From Acanthochlamys bracteata (lineage: Eukaryota; Streptophyta; Magnoliopsida; Pandanales; Velloziaceae), in assembly GCA_019914995.1 (NCBI GenBank), contig CM034140.1, positions 4,650,001-4,714,000 of the forward strand: DNA of 64,000 nt, given 5' to 3'. Of the stretch, positions 13,200 to 36,971 are shown piece after piece. The first letter of the stretch is position 1, and each line of letters opens with the position of its first letter. Position numbers and translations under genes: made by a program. Under the pieces are notes generated by a model. That model saw only the letters and a program-made list of their open reading frames with translations, was not told the DNA's origin and did no database searches.

Positions 13200-14833
13200 C
13201 AGCAACACACCTTGCTTCCAAATTTGGCTGGGTTTGCCCCTTCTTCTGCTTCTATCTTCTTTACTAATTTTATAGAACTTGGATTTCAAGAATTCAAGCT
13301 ACTTCTGGCTTTATCTTTCTGCTTCGCTCTCAAGTCTCACGAGGCAGGTTTCGGGTACCCAATATTTGGTGGTATGTCTCCCACGTATTCTTTGTTTGAT
13401 TCATTTCTAGTGCCCCAAGTTCTTTGCAGTTTTTAGTTAAGTTTTCATTTAAAGAAAGGAGATTTGGTCTAAATGGATTTAAAGAATTTCATATTTCTTC
13501 TCTCTTCTCTTTATGGAAATTGTGCTAATCAATACTTCTTTTTTTTTTTTTTTGAGCATTTCTTTACGAAACCTTTTCTTAATAATTTGGTTTAGTCAGC
13601 ATGAATCTGATGTTTAGGAAGTTTCTGGCTTCTCATTCACTTGCTAGTAATAGTACGTTCTTATGCCATTGTTGTTGATAACAGGTTTTATTTTATAGCT
13701 TCAGACTTGCTTTTCCACAATTTATGAAGTAGAGGTTGTGTGTATAAACTAGATGTAAGGGTTCTGTTAAAATTTTGAATTGATTTATATATGAAGAAGG
13801 TGCCAACTGCCATGGCATAATCTAACCTTTAAAGTCAAGAATTATCATGCATGAGGAAAAACAAAAATTGATTTCTGAAGTGAATTGTGCTTCACTTCAT
13901 AAGAACCCGGTTGTTACTTAAACCTTACTTTGTTGTATTGTTAAAATTTCACTTGGATATACTTCCATGCATAGGATTCTACTGTGTGGTCACATAGATC
14001 ATAGATCAACTATGCTTCTTGTTCTTAATGAAAATAAAGTAATGTCTTGTACTAATTTTACTTTTACTGATTTGAATTTGTCAGCCCAAGTGTCCTTAGT
14101 CTTTTTGGATTTTTTTCTGTTAAATCTTTCAAAGTTTGGCTTATTTGTTGCCAACAAATTGTCACAGGATTACATTGTACATTTATTTAGTTATTATTAT
14201 ACCTGGCACATTGCTGGTGTTGATGTAATTTAACATAGGGCTGCATGTAAAGGAGACCAAACATAGATTTGTTGTATAGATGAGTTTCCTAATATTACAT
14301 GAATTCGTGGAATATGATGATGGTTTTGCACACCGCTTGTGCCACCATTGTGTATGGCGTAGGGTTTACTGGGTGGGTTCAAAATATCATTGCTTTTGGA
14401 ATTAACTTGCGAGATATTATATGTGTTTCTAAAGCATATGCACTATCTGTCTAATGAACACCTTTAATCATTGCCCCTTTTTAACTCTATGCCTTTTAGT
14501 GCATACTCAATATCAATACCTGAAGCTGTTGGTAAAACTCATACCTTCTTATGCCTGGTATGTAGTTATACTCTGTTTTTACAATTCACTTTATATTCTT
14601 TTTCTTTGGTCATTTCGTTTTTTCTTGTTCCACAGCAGGAATCCTTTGATCTGGATTTGGAGACAGCAGACTGATTTAAATAGGTGCGTGCTTACTCTGT
14701 TCTCAGAGATGAACTTCAATTCTTTCGCTAAGTTGCATTTGCAGTGGTTGAGTTGACTTGAGTTGCAAAGTTAAATTATGTGAAGTTATGAAATTAAACT
14801 TGTTAGACTTTAATGCATGTTTCAAGACACAAA
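13200..14833 (+). promoter_or_regulatory. CIPK 5' leader with probable UTR introns
   Basis: The stretch upstream of the CIPK start codon looks like a spliced leader. A pyrimidine-rich block at about 13200-13371 ends in a good donor (GTATGT from 13372) and could be the first non-coding exon. A second candidate exon, 14639-14683, lies between a CACAGCAG acceptor and a GTGCGT donor. A short acceptor (TTCAAG, ending 14826) sits just before the ATG. The exon bounds are inferred from splice signals only; intron-rich CIPK genes often have a 5' UTR intron. No convincing TATA box was assigned. Confidence 0.4.
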
Positions 14834-23672
<8,839 letters not shown>

Positions 23673-23930
23673 AGCATTTGAAGATCACCTGTTTTCTTCA
23701 AGGGTGTCATAAAAAGATCATTCAGTTTTTCTTTCGAAGAATTTCTTCCTAGGTGCTGTAGTTTAGCTGGCGTAGGCTCAATTCTTTCATTCCTTATTTT
23801 ACCCTCCGTCCATAGATGCTAGGCTGCTGTTTTTGCTGCTAGTCAAAATGAACATGTGAACTGTGTTTGTGCTTCTTAAAGACTTCTTAACTCATATTCT
23901 TTCGTGAGCTCGTAATTTATAAAGAATATT
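23673..23930 (+). other. CIPK 3' UTR region
   Basis: This AT-rich stretch after the CIPK stop codon has no open frame of note and is the probable 3' UTR. The polyadenylation site cannot be fixed from the sequence. The hexamer-like AATTTATAAAG near 23910-23920 is a plausible downstream signal. Confidence 0.45.
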
Positions 23931-24407
23931 TCTTTGTGGCAAGAATGAGCTAAATGAATACACCTGTAGAAAGAATCTACTTACAGGCTAGCAGTCTGCA
24001 AGTCTTATTGAGGTTCGAAGCAATGCAATATCGCTCCTTGAATGCGCAGGTATGTTCTAAGATGTATATCGACTTCCATTGTGATGTCAGAAGTGACATT
24101 CAAAACCCTCGGGGAATACTTTCGAAAATTTGGGACATCACCATCGCGTCACCTTAAAGTGGTTGTACTTTTCAGGGACAATAGGAATTACGGGATAAGG
24201 TAAAAACGAAAGATAAGATGGAACTGTATTTTCCGAACACAAAATTGCTTTGATTTGGAATAATTATTTCGAGATATTGTCTCCTCTATCAGACATGAGT
24301 TATCCTAAGTTATTTTTGTAATAAAGGGCAAGAAAGGATAAAGATTGGAAATCTCCGAAGAGAACGAAGCATTATATAAGTACATCGGTCGCCTTTTCGT
24401 AAATATT

Positions 24408-24938
24408 TACGGGTGGTAATTTTAGAATCCACATGTGAATCCGATTCGAAACTGATCCAAAAAAATTATATTCTGGTCAAGTTTTAGTCGGATTTGATTC
24501 GATTTCAGATCGGTCCGAAAATTTAAACGAATTCGAATCGAGTTCGGATTGACCTGAAATTGATCCGTTTAATCCGTTTAACTATTTATATAGTATAAAT
24601 TACATAAAAATTAGAAAATAATAGCAAAAAAATTAAATTTAATTTGTATATATATTTTTTAACATATCTTAATTTAACTAATTTTTACATAATTTATAAA
24701 TTTTATCAAAATTAATATTTTCTTTTTAGATATATCATAATTAATAATTTTTATTTTAATAATTTTAATTGTTAAATGGGTTGATCCAAATTTAACCAGA
24801 TTATTAAATAAGTTGGATTAGGATTGACAATTTTGACCCATATAAATAAATGGGTCGGATTAGAGTTTAATAATATTGACCCGATTATTATATGGGTCGA
24901 TCCGGAATCGATTTAGGAATCCGAATTGTCACCCTTAT
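24408..24938. mobile_element. TIR element, GGGTGRYAATT family
   Basis: It begins TTACGGGTGGTAATTTTAGA and ends CCGAATTGTCACCCTTATAA, giving inverted termini of about 12 bases. Arms contain GATCCGAAA / GGGTCGGATT phrases around an AT-rich centre. It is related to the 10964-11587 copy. No coding capacity. Confidence 0.72.
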
Positions 24939-26588
24939 AAATACCTCAACTAATTTCGGCATGTTGTCTACTTCTCTTTTGAAGACTTCTGTCATGTCTT
25001 GCACGCGAACGTTTTTTTGAATTCACTTAACCTTGAGAGATGCTCTTGTTTGATTAAGTAACACTTCTTCCTTCAATTGGTTTTTCTAACCCTTTTTTAC
25101 CTATTAAATTTATCTAATCCATTATTTATGAAAAGTGACCAAAATATCTTTAATATTTTGTTTATGTATATTTATGGTTTCACTAAATAAAAAGAACTCA
25201 CCCAAAGTTATTTTTCGCTCAATCTGATCACTCGCCGGCTCTCGGCACCATCGGCTCTCAAGCGAAATCTACTCGATTAACTCTTGTTCTCAATGATTAT
25301 TAAAATCGATTGCACGAGATGTGTTAAAATATATTTTTTCGTTTTCTTTGTTTTCATAGCAGTGTTGTTTGGTTTGCTAAGTGGCATAAGGTCACACTAG
25401 ATTAGGTCGCATTTTGTTGCACATTGGTTTAAAGAGACGTCTTGAAGTGCTTAATGTAACGATATTTTTTAAAATGGAATTTATTTTGAAACATTTTTGT
25501 AAAACTAGCTTGACATTTTGTATTTTAAAAAAATAATAAACAATATAGATATAAAGATTATATGACGTTAATCCATCTATACTTTCTAAATTAAAAAAAT
25601 TAAATACTGTAAAATTTATTGAAAAATGTGAAAATTTTTGAGAATGAAAAGTAGTATATGTGCAATGCCAAACATCTCCAAAAACAATTGTATAGCACAG
25701 GGTCGCACTAGGTCCTTAGGTTGCACTAGATCTCTAGGTCGCATAGGGACGCACAAGACATGTTGCATTTGGGTCCAATAGAGTCTTACATGATTACAAT
25801 CGTGACCAACGTCACACTTGGGTCCATAGAGTCGCACTAGAGTCAAAATTCACCACCTCAATAATTTTACAATAACTTTTTTACCAAGAGGTAACTCATG
25901 TCACTAAAAAGAAATGAGTATCATAACCAATTAACTATAACATATATTTAAAAAGATTTTCATAATACTTATCATAAATTTAAGTTTATTATAAAATCAA
26001 AAATTTGATCAATGCTTTTAATTGAATTGAGTGCATTTTAGTCACAAATAACTTAGATTTTTTTTTAAAAAAGAAGGTTAGAAAAATAAAATAGGGAAAA
26101 TAAAAGAGTTATGTAATAAAATATCCACGAATTAATGTTAGGTCATGATCCTATGTAATAATATACGTCTTCCCCACTCTAGTTAACTTCTTACTCGTTG
26201 TTCACACTTGCAGATGACGCAACCTTGTTAACAAGCTGCCACAAAGAAGAACCACTTCTTGATTAGAGAAAGTGCAATTTTGCAATTGTTGGCGCCTGGC
26301 ACAACCCTTCATGTGCTTGACCAATGTTCTAGAGGCATCTCTCAACCCTTTACCCTTGTGCATCATGTTTTGCATCCTCTAGCACAACGAGTGAAACCAA
26401 CCACTGATTTGACCTCCCTTCTTCCACTCTTCGCACTAATAAAACAAAAGAAAAGGCTCATTCTAGTTTAATTTCTTTTCGAAGATCATTTATAAATGAA
26501 GGTAGGAACAAGAGTCTAGTAAAAGTTAGAATAAGAGATTTTATTCCAATTTCGAGAATACCATTCCAAGTTTATTTCTCCTCTTCGA
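24939..26588. other. No gene recognised
   Basis: Apart from the short GGTCGCACTAG repeats, nothing. A frame at 26259-26471 has no recognised relative. Confidence 0.45.
25380..25850. repeat. Dispersed short repeats around GGTCGCACTAG
   Basis: The phrase AGGTCGCACTAGGTC and variants (GGTTGCACTAGATC, GGTCGCATAGGG, GTCACACTTGGGTCC, GTCGCACTAGAGTC) recur several times, most densely at 25700-25840. It looks like a decayed minisatellite. Confidence 0.5.
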
Positions 26589-26935
26589 TTTAGGGGTGGC
26601 AATATATGATCCAATCCGAAACCGATCCATTTATTTAGAGTTAGAAATTTTGACCCGTATAAATATATGGGTTAGATTAGGATTGAAAAAATTTGACCCG
26701 ATTATTAAATTGTTAGGCCCGAGTTAACCCAAATTGTAATTTTTTGAAGAAACAACTTCTGGTTTTTTTCTTACCGTATGATAAAATATTGACAATAAAA
26801 ATAATTAATAATACTAATTTATAAATTATTAAATTATATTATATTTATAATTAATCATTTATTTTTATATCTTAATAAAATAGTGTAAGATAAAAAATAT
26901 AAGATTATCGAAAGTATTACTATATAGGTATTTCT
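26589..26935. repeat. Truncated copy of the TTAGGGGTGGCAAT family
   Basis: It starts TTTAGGGGTGGCAATATATG and its AT-rich interior (CTTACCGTATGATAAAATATT...) matches the reverse of the 10964-11587 element over a long stretch. The far terminus is missing or diverged. Confidence 0.65.
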
Positions 26936-29900
26936 TTAATGACGAATTTGAATTTCGTATAAATATTTTTATCAAAATTTTGTTAGATAACTATATTTTA
27001 TCCACATTATAATTATATATTTATAATTATAAAATTTTAACAGTCATCACATATTTTTTAAAATTAAAAATAATTTTTTGGATATTTTAAGCACCTATAT
27101 ACTAACGAATGCACATTTTGACGAGTATTTACTATATCTCATCATTAAAAATATTGTGCACATTTTTTGGAGAGACAATGGACTCGTGGTAAAGTTGGAC
27201 ATAATCGTGGTCATGTTTTAAATTAGTTGGATATTCTGATGGGTGAGAGGAACTGAAGAAGAAGAAGAAGAAAAAAATAAAACAAAATGATCTCTAACAT
27301 AGCACCTGATTTTGAAGGCCTCACATTAGCTGATTCTTCGCAGACTACATCATTTGTTGCTGCTCCTTTACCTGTTCTATCCTTAGTTTCTCTATTTACA
27401 TATAACCAAAATCTTAGCTTTATTGTTTAGATTCACAAAGGAATATAAGATAGAACGTTAAATTCTGAAACTACGGATCATACGATATTTTATTCAAAAA
27501 ATTTTCACATCATAAATATTCCAGTTAAGAATAATGTATTATATATATGCTAATACATGTAGTTATCTAATGACAGGTGCTTGTTCAGTAATATTGTCAT
27601 TATTTTTGTCTCTACAGATTTGCCTATTTATTTTATCATTATCAAATAATCTTTTATCTATAAAACAAATTATTTAATAGTTGAACTATATTCTTCTTAT
27701 GTATCTCTGTTTTGGTAGCTTCAAAATATCGAGACAAAGAAGATAGTTAGGCGTATTTATTAAGAAAGTGGTTTATATTATTTAAATAATATTTGTTCTG
27801 GCAAAGTTTAGTATATGTGGATCTGAAATTGACAAAAATAATAAAATTTGAGTTTGGCATCGATGACTAGGTTATGTTTTTATTTGTTATTTAAGACAGT
27901 TATTATCATCTTTATTTTTCGTTCTTATAGAGTCTAAGTTTGAGGAGATCTCCTATTTCACAATGTTTGTGTGTAGTTTGTATTCTTAGTAAGAGTCACC
28001 AAGTGTCTTATTTTTATGTTATGAATAAAAAATAACTCTTTTTGAATTAATACATTTGGATGTTTAGAAATCCTATCCCATTATGACTCGTATTAGCATT
28101 ATGACGTTTATGCATCATTGCATAGGTATGATATAATTATATGTTATGAAGAATAAAAGTGATGTAGTAGATATATTTCTGCGGGTTCGTAAGATGGTGC
28201 AAATCTAATTTTACTTTTCTTTTCAAAATTTCAGCTATAATAATATGATGGATTATGTTAATATCTTCTTTGAGCTCTTATCTTCAATATTATTATCAAT
28301 GAAAATCCACAAACACCACAATAAAATAGGATAGTTGAAAGAAAAACTAAACAATATCTAAAGACTGTCGTACTTTATTATTTGGGGCTCATATATTAAA
28401 ACATTATTGGATAAACATAATTTACTTGTAGTTTATTTGACTAATCACATGCCATCTAAATTTTTAAACTTTCGAATACAATTTGCAGTTTTATATATTT
28501 GTTACTATAACTTCTGTCCTCTCACTTCTATTTTAGGTTGTTAATCTGTAGCACTAATGTATTTGCAAAAAACTCAAAAGAATAAATTTAATCTATATGC
28601 TTCATGGTGCGTGTTTCTTAGTTATGGTTCTCATTAGAGAGGTTATTGCTGCTATCACCTTCGGACATGTCACTTTTTGTGATTATATGTGACATTTGTA
28701 AAATCAGAAAATTATTTATAAGATCTCCATCCCATTTAGATCTTCAAAATGAGATATTTATAGAAAATCTGAATTGACTCACCATTGAACTCACACATAT
28801 TAATGAAGATTAGAAATAAAGTGTGAGTTAAGACTCAGGTCTTGAGGAGATTAGATTTGAACTTTGACCAAAAGAAACAGAAGAGATAAAATGAGCTGAA
28901 GTTCGTGGAAGAAATCATTCTCTCAACTTATAGTACTCGATCAAACTCTTAAGGATATCCATGAGGTAAGTACTGATTCAAAATATTATTGTAAATAAAT
29001 TTAACATTATCAACAGAAGTTATCAGTTGTCATCTAGAGAAAATCGTGAAAATCTCTTAAAAGCTATTCGCCAAAAAAAAATCTACATATATCTTATAGC
29101 TAATCGTATATCTTCTCACATACTGTTTTCATCATATGTGGCATTTATCAATTAGTTAATAATTTTGACTCTTCATGCTAGCACTAGAAAAGCATTATCC
29201 GATCCTAATTAGATTCAGGCTTTAAGTGAAGAAGTAGAATCTCTTCATAAAAATTTGACTTATGAGATAGTACCATTAGCAAAAAAAAAAACAGTTAGTT
29301 GTAAGTAGATATACACAATAAAAAATAAAGCAGATAGAATGACCGTAAAGTATAAGGTAAAGTTAGTGGCCAATGGATACTTATAAACCTGTAGAGTGTA
29401 TTACTACGAGATTATTATATCAATAGCAAAAATTAATGTTATTAGGGTGTTATTTTTCCTAACAGTAAATCGTAATTGGCCGTTATAGTAATTAGAAAAG
29501 AATGTGTATATAGAGCTTTCATTCTGGAAATGATATATTGAGAAGAATTAATTATTTTTTTAAGCTAAAAAGACACTATATGAGCTGATACAATCTTGAA
29601 AAATATGGTTTGGTAGATTTAATTAAGCCTTAGACAAATAATATTACCGATAGAGTAATATTGATCCTACATCATTCTTAAAAAGATAGAATGATAAGTT
29701 AACTATTTTGATAATTTATATTGATGTAATGATTTTTATAGGCAAAGATAAGAAAGAAATTTAGAGAATAAAAAGTATTTAGACTCTGAATTTGAGATGA
29801 AATTAATTGGAGAGTTAAAATTTGAAGTAAGGAGGTCTAAATTAAGTATTTTTCTATCACAAAAAAAGTATGTTCTTAACTTATTATTGGAGATAGGAAT

Positions 29901-30344
29901 ATCTGATTGCAAACAACTAGATACACCAATTATTGAGAATGATAATATGGAGAAATTCCCTGATCATTACCAATATCTAAGAAAAAATATCAACGATTGG
30001 TTGGTATTTTATTTACTTATTATATATTCATTTTGATATAGTCTATGTAGTGAATGTTATTAGTCAGTTTATATATTTTCGAAGTGTGGAGCATATGAAA
30101 TTGTGAACAAAATTTTGAGATATTTGAAATCAGTTTCAAATAGAGAATTACTACTTAGAGAATATAAACATCTAAAATAGATGATTATATTAATACAAAT
30201 TAGATAGAAGATAAGACAAACGGACGGTCCACATCTAGCTATTTTTATATTTTTGTAGTAATTTAATCACATAGAAGAGTAAACGAAGGTGGTTGCTCAA
30301 TCTTCTATTGAAATTGAATACAAAAATGGCGATGGAGTTTTGAA

Positions 30345-31485
30345 CTTTTTTCATTTGTGGCGTATGGAAGATAAAACACCTTCCAGTATTTAATTATTTT
30401 ATCATTTGTGAAAAGAAGAAACAAAGCACCATTGGATGTTTGGCACCAGCGAATCTTGTTTATCTTTTCTTCTATTTCCAAACTCTTAAGGTAATCAAAT
30501 ATATACACAAAAAGACAATAAGTTTCAGAACAAAGATTAAAAGTTTGTAGCACTGTCCAAAAAGAAAAAGCTTAGAGCACCTTCGATTCGTGACTTTGAA
30601 ACTCTATTTTACAGCAAAACTCAGGATACCTACTAACAAGATAATCCTGCCTCTCTAAGTCTCTTCGAGAACCATGCCGAAACATAATGAAATCCCAACA
30701 TGAAGCAATAACAGAACAATAACGCATCAAAGAACAATGGCTAAGGGCAAAATGAGGAGCATACATCTTTGACATCAAAGAATAAGGCAAGCTTCTGCTC
30801 TTGGGATCAAACTGTCTAAATTGTAACCTTTTTTACTACCAAGACAACAAACGTAATCTAGACATGCTACGGCAGTTCAAAAGATCAATTCTTTTATCTC
30901 CAATATTAAGAACAAAAAACCAATCAAGCCTTATTACTTGGACATCTCATCTCCAAAAAAATTTCGTGTGCAATTCACTAACAGATTTGAGTGCAACTTT
31001 CAGAAATCAAAGAAGAAATTAGACGAAATCTTAAGATGGAAAAAAAATCAGACGAAATCGAAGAAATTACACAATTTTAGAACTTGAAGTTGACGAAATC
31101 AAAATGAGATCAGAGAAGAGGTGAAAAGGAAATCAAAAAAAAAAATTCCAAATGTACCTTGATCGATAGCGGTGAGAACGAACGAGTGAAGTAGTGAGTG
31201 ACGAATGTGATCGAGAAGGAGATCGAATGAGAACGAGAAGAAAGACAATAAATAGAAGAAATCACATATGGATAAGATGCAAACTTCAAAATTATTAGCT
31301 GCAAGATTACTCTTACTGCAGATTACACCCCATATAAGAGCGTAATCGATTAACCCTCATATAAAAGTAATTGAGAGAAACTTTACTTTCTATTAATCTT
31401 ATGAATTCATTGCCAAATAAAAGCAATGAGAAGTAATTAGTTCACTTACTCCCCATTACTCCCAATCCAAATAGAGTGTTATTGT
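30345..31485. other. 1.1-kb segment inserted in the copia fossil
   Basis: Copia RNase H homology stops at about 30344 and resumes at about 31486, so this segment was inserted, or was introduced by rearrangement. It carries exons 2-3 of a PP2A B55 gene on the - strand. Further along are a CT-rich leader-like block (31110-31270) and a right end reading CCCATTACTCCCAATCC. I looked for terminal inverted repeats, a clean target duplication and Helitron ends and found none that convinced me, so the vehicle is unknown. A weak 7-of-9-base match between the flanks (TGGAGTTTT / TAGAGTGTT) could be a decayed duplication. Confidence 0.7.
30380..30676 (-). pseudogene. PP2A regulatory subunit B55 gene fragment
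   Basis: This is a piece of a host gene for the WD40-repeat B (55-kDa) regulatory subunit of protein phosphatase 2A. The exon-2-like part, 30676-30581, reads HGSRRDLERQDYLVSRYPEF then KIEFQSHE. The exon-3-like part, 30499-30380, reads [29 protein letters not shown] and [10 protein letters not shown]. Both follow plant B55 closely and are open. They are separated by 81 bp where the normal intron lies, so the copy came from genomic DNA and not from spliced mRNA. The acceptor AG is missing (TATATTTGAT), and the first exon and everything after the third are absent. It cannot encode a subunit. Confidence 0.88.
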
Positions 31486-31790
31486 TTTGAATAATATCGA
31501 AGGAACATGATTTTCTTCCAAACAATCTATGAAGCTATTTTCTGATAACAACGATAGTATAAATATTATTAATTTAATGCAGTATTATCGTAATAAATAT
31601 GTTGAAATGAATTGACACTTCATCAAAGAAAAACTAACGAATAAAGTTGCTTTGAGATTTTTTTACGAGTTTAGAAGCATAATTAGCAGACATATTGACA
31701 AAATAAATCTCAAGTAAGATTTTTCATGACTAAGAAATATGTAAATGGTATAGTTAATTATAATACTTTATTTATTTAAAGCACTTCTTA

Positions 31791-32875
31791 TTTATTATGT
31801 AGACTATATATATACTTATATGAGTATTAAATAGTGGAATAAGATTGATATCGATTTTCTAGAAATAACCCATCTGAAAATCTCAATTCACAAGTTGGTG
31901 AAGCACCAAATATCCTGGTCAACTGATCTCATCCGCCATTAACATCACAATTCACAAACATGACTTTCTGAATGGATTCCGATTGACACTCCACCATTAG
32001 GGATATGTTTGGATACGTACGAAAAAAATGAAAATATAAAAGAACCGATAAAAAATAGTAGTTATTTAATCTTACGATATTCGAATATATAATAAGGATA
32101 ATAAATTAATTTATGTTTAAATAGGTGCGTAAATGAATTAGTATTGAAAATAAATTTTTTATAAAAAACTATTTTTTTAATTTATATTAATATTATTTTT
32201 ATTAATATAATATTAACTAATTTATTAATATAATTTTGAATAATATAACTTTTCGATTAATTTTTTATATTAATCTAAATATATGAATATAAAAAATAAT
32301 CATATAATATTAATTTCTCTACCAATTAAAAATTAAGTAAATATCAAAAAATGAATTATTATAATAAAATATAAAATGTATTAATTAAAAAATTTTAAAT
32401 AAAAAATAAATATTAAATTTAAAATAAATATTAAAGAGATAAAAAAATTTTAAAAATAAGTAAATAAAAGGGGAAGCAAATTGTCACCATATGTATTTAC
32501 CAAATCGGTGGATGTACATTTAAATATGAAATAGAAAGAAGGAATGCGGGAGTTCTCTATCTTCTCCTTAATGAAGAATTATCAAACATGAATAGGGATG
32601 AAAAATGTATTAACTTCACCATCACTTCTTTAGGAATAAAAATGTGTTAACTTTACCATCATTCCCTATACCTATCCATAATCGAAACGGACTCGAGAAG
32701 AATGTCGCACTCACGTCAACACTGCCTATAACCGTAGCCAGGAGATACGCTGATGTGGCCCAACAACAATCTGAACGCTACGGCTACAGCTCAAGCGCAT
32801 GATCCTCTATAAAACTCCTAGGCTTATGTCCTCAACAAAGATCAACCAGAAAAGATAACTCATCTACTACTCCAC
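31791..32875. other. No gene recognised
   Basis: The 31990-32480 part is AT-rich, begins GGGATATGTTTGGATACGTA and may be another decayed MITE. The 32690-32870 part is GC-richer and has a CTATAAAAC box near 32810, but no frame follows. Confidence 0.4.
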
Positions 32876-33000
32876 CTTGCTAGCACTACGGAATAAAATT
32901 GTTCAAAGGAACACAATGAAAAACAAGTAACATCCAACGGTACTACACTATGCTAGCAATTAGCACTACTGAATAGAATTGTTCAAAGAGGAACACAATG
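32876..33000. repeat. Short degenerate direct repeat downstream of calmodulin
   Basis: The phrase around GAATAAAATTGTTCAAAGG-AACACAATG (about 32890-32920) recurs as GAATAGAATTGTTCAAAGAGG-AACACAATG (about 32970-33000), about 80 bases apart. This is a small imperfect duplication of unknown function. Confidence 0.6.
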
Positions 33001-33193
33001 CTTTTAATCTAAATGCTAACTTAGATAAAGATTGTCATCTAAAAAAGTTAAACTCCTACAAAAATGGAACTGTGATCAGAAGTGGGAACTAAGAATACAA
33101 GGAAACAAAATAGACGCAATCTTCATGGGACGCCAAAAGTTCCATGACAAAGAAAGGCATTACATGACTAAGTTTCACAATATGCCTTCAAAC

Positions 33194-33293
33194 CAAGTGA
33201 CAAACGTTCTTCAACAAAATACAAGTGACAAACGTTCTTCAACAAAATACAAGTGACAAACATTCTTCAACAAAATACAAGTGACAGACGTTT
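33194..33293. repeat. 28-bp minisatellite in calmodulin 3' UTR
   Basis: Three tandem copies of a 28-base unit (beginning CAAGTGACAAACGTTCTTCA) occupy 33194-33221, 33222-33249 and 33250-33277, followed by a partial fourth copy to about 33293. Copies differ at only one or two bases, so the array is recent. It lies 225-325 bases past the calmodulin stop codon, probably in the 3' UTR or just beyond it. Confidence 0.9.
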
Positions 33294-33518
33294 AGGTTTC
33301 AGTAGCACCACTGCCAAGCTGAATGCTTAGAACAGATCCAGACAAATTCACAGAAGCAGAAGTTGTTGAGTGAGTTGCATGACAACCAACAGGATAGAAA
33401 AGGTCCTCTTTTGAACCACAGACGACTAGAACCCTACCCAAACAACAAGATTACCTACAGGAACAGGAATCAATCACATAATAATGCATTTCAAAAGTGG
33501 TCCTTCAAGGTAGATTCC

Positions 33519-35800
<2,282 letters not shown>

Positions 35801-36683
35801 TTGAATCAATAAACCGGCCTAAAATAAAAAACCGTAACATTACCAGTATAACCTTGCGATTTTCTGCAAATTACTAAGATATTCTTTTGTCCCCTTCCCT
35901 TATGCATGATTTGTGGAGTTCATTTTATGTTTTACTGTTTATTTTAATCCAAAATTATCACAAACATATCACATGATGATAGATATTGTGGATTTTTGGA
36001 GTGAATAAAGAGATTATAAACTAAAATTATTTTTAGAAAATAATTAATTTAAATTTTATTTATATTAAAAATATTAAATATATTTATATATATATATGTT
36101 ATGATAGACAATATTTTTAAAATTTTTAAATTTTTATAAAAATACTACAAAAATTTATTAAAATACATAAATTATTAAAATAAAAATAATACTATAATTA
36201 CCATCACATATCTATTTAGCTGTAACTCAAACCCATGAATTAGCTAAGAAGGAAGTTTTATGTATTTTTTGAGGTATGATACTAAAGAAGGACAGGTGGC
36301 GCGTAGATTTTGGTTCTTGATAAACTACGACATTCTCAAGTTTTTGTTTGCTTGGTTTATTCAAATGACGAAAGGTAATTCTCATTAGGATACTAACTAA
36401 TATATCATCCATTACGATTGATCGTCTGAAATTGATCTTATTTATGAGACTACAAACTAACAACCTTTAGCATTCTTAGGGTTTAGGAGTATTTATTAAA
36501 AATATTTTAAAAAAATACTTTTATTCTAATTTAAGATATAATTTTAATTTTTATTTAAAAAACAAAAATAAATAATAAAAATATTTTATTATGTGAAATT
36601 TTATAATTTATAAAAATATTAAAAATAAAAGATAATTTTTTTTTAAAAACATCTCCGATAACATAATTCCAAAAATAGTTTTT

Positions 36684-36925
36684 GGGAGTGTTTGGAAATG
36701 TTTATAGAATAGAATTTTTTTTAAAATAGAAAATATTTTTATTTTTTTAAAAATATAAATTATACTTTTTATTTTAAAAAATAATAAAAATATATAATAA
36801 AAAATTTTCATTATGTAAAATTTTTCTAGACTTTTTAATTTTTTAAATAAATTTTTTAAATACTTATAAAATATATATTACAAAATATGAAAAAAAAAAT
36901 TAAAAAACGCCATCCAAACACCTCC
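36684..36925. mobile_element. 242-bp GCGTTTGG-type MITE
   Basis: The left end GGGAGTGTTTGGAAATGT and the reverse complement of the right end GGAGGTGTTTGGATGGCG form inverted termini of about 13 bases. The AT-rich interior carries the phrases common to the family (AATAATAAAAATATATAATA, AAATTTTTT...ATACTTATAAAATAT). No coding capacity. Confidence 0.7.
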
Positions 36926-36971
36926 TAATTAGTCTCTACTTAATTACTACTTTGCTAATAATTGGTTTTAA

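Larger units (their letters stand above)
27170..31790 (+). mobile_element. Ty1/copia retroelement fossil with a nested insertion
   Basis: A degraded gag zinc-knuckle area (about 27170-27250) is followed by protease (about 27430-27560), pre-integrase (27720-27960), integrase (about 27960-28620) and reverse transcriptase (about 29180-30060). The first part of RNase H (30060-30344) comes next, and its remainder (about 31486-31790, with HFIKEKL and a LADILTK-like phrase) lies after a break. The 1.1 kb between the RNase H parts is unrelated DNA carrying a PP2A-B55 gene fragment. It is broken in many places and old. No clear LTR pair was found. Confidence 0.85.

Noticed and set aside
30305-30553. 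82-codon - strand frame taken as one protein
   Set aside because: It runs from intron sequence through B55 exon 3 and then into antisense copia sequence, so it is chimeric and not a gene.
30345-31485. Helitron or Pack-MULE as the carrier of the B55 fragment
   Set aside because: No 5' TC / 3' CTRR hairpin ends and no long inverted repeats could be found; the carrier is left open.
32890-33290. CRISPR-like spaced repeats near 33.2 kb
   Set aside because: The units are directly adjacent tandem copies with no spacers, in a plant genome; it is a minisatellite.
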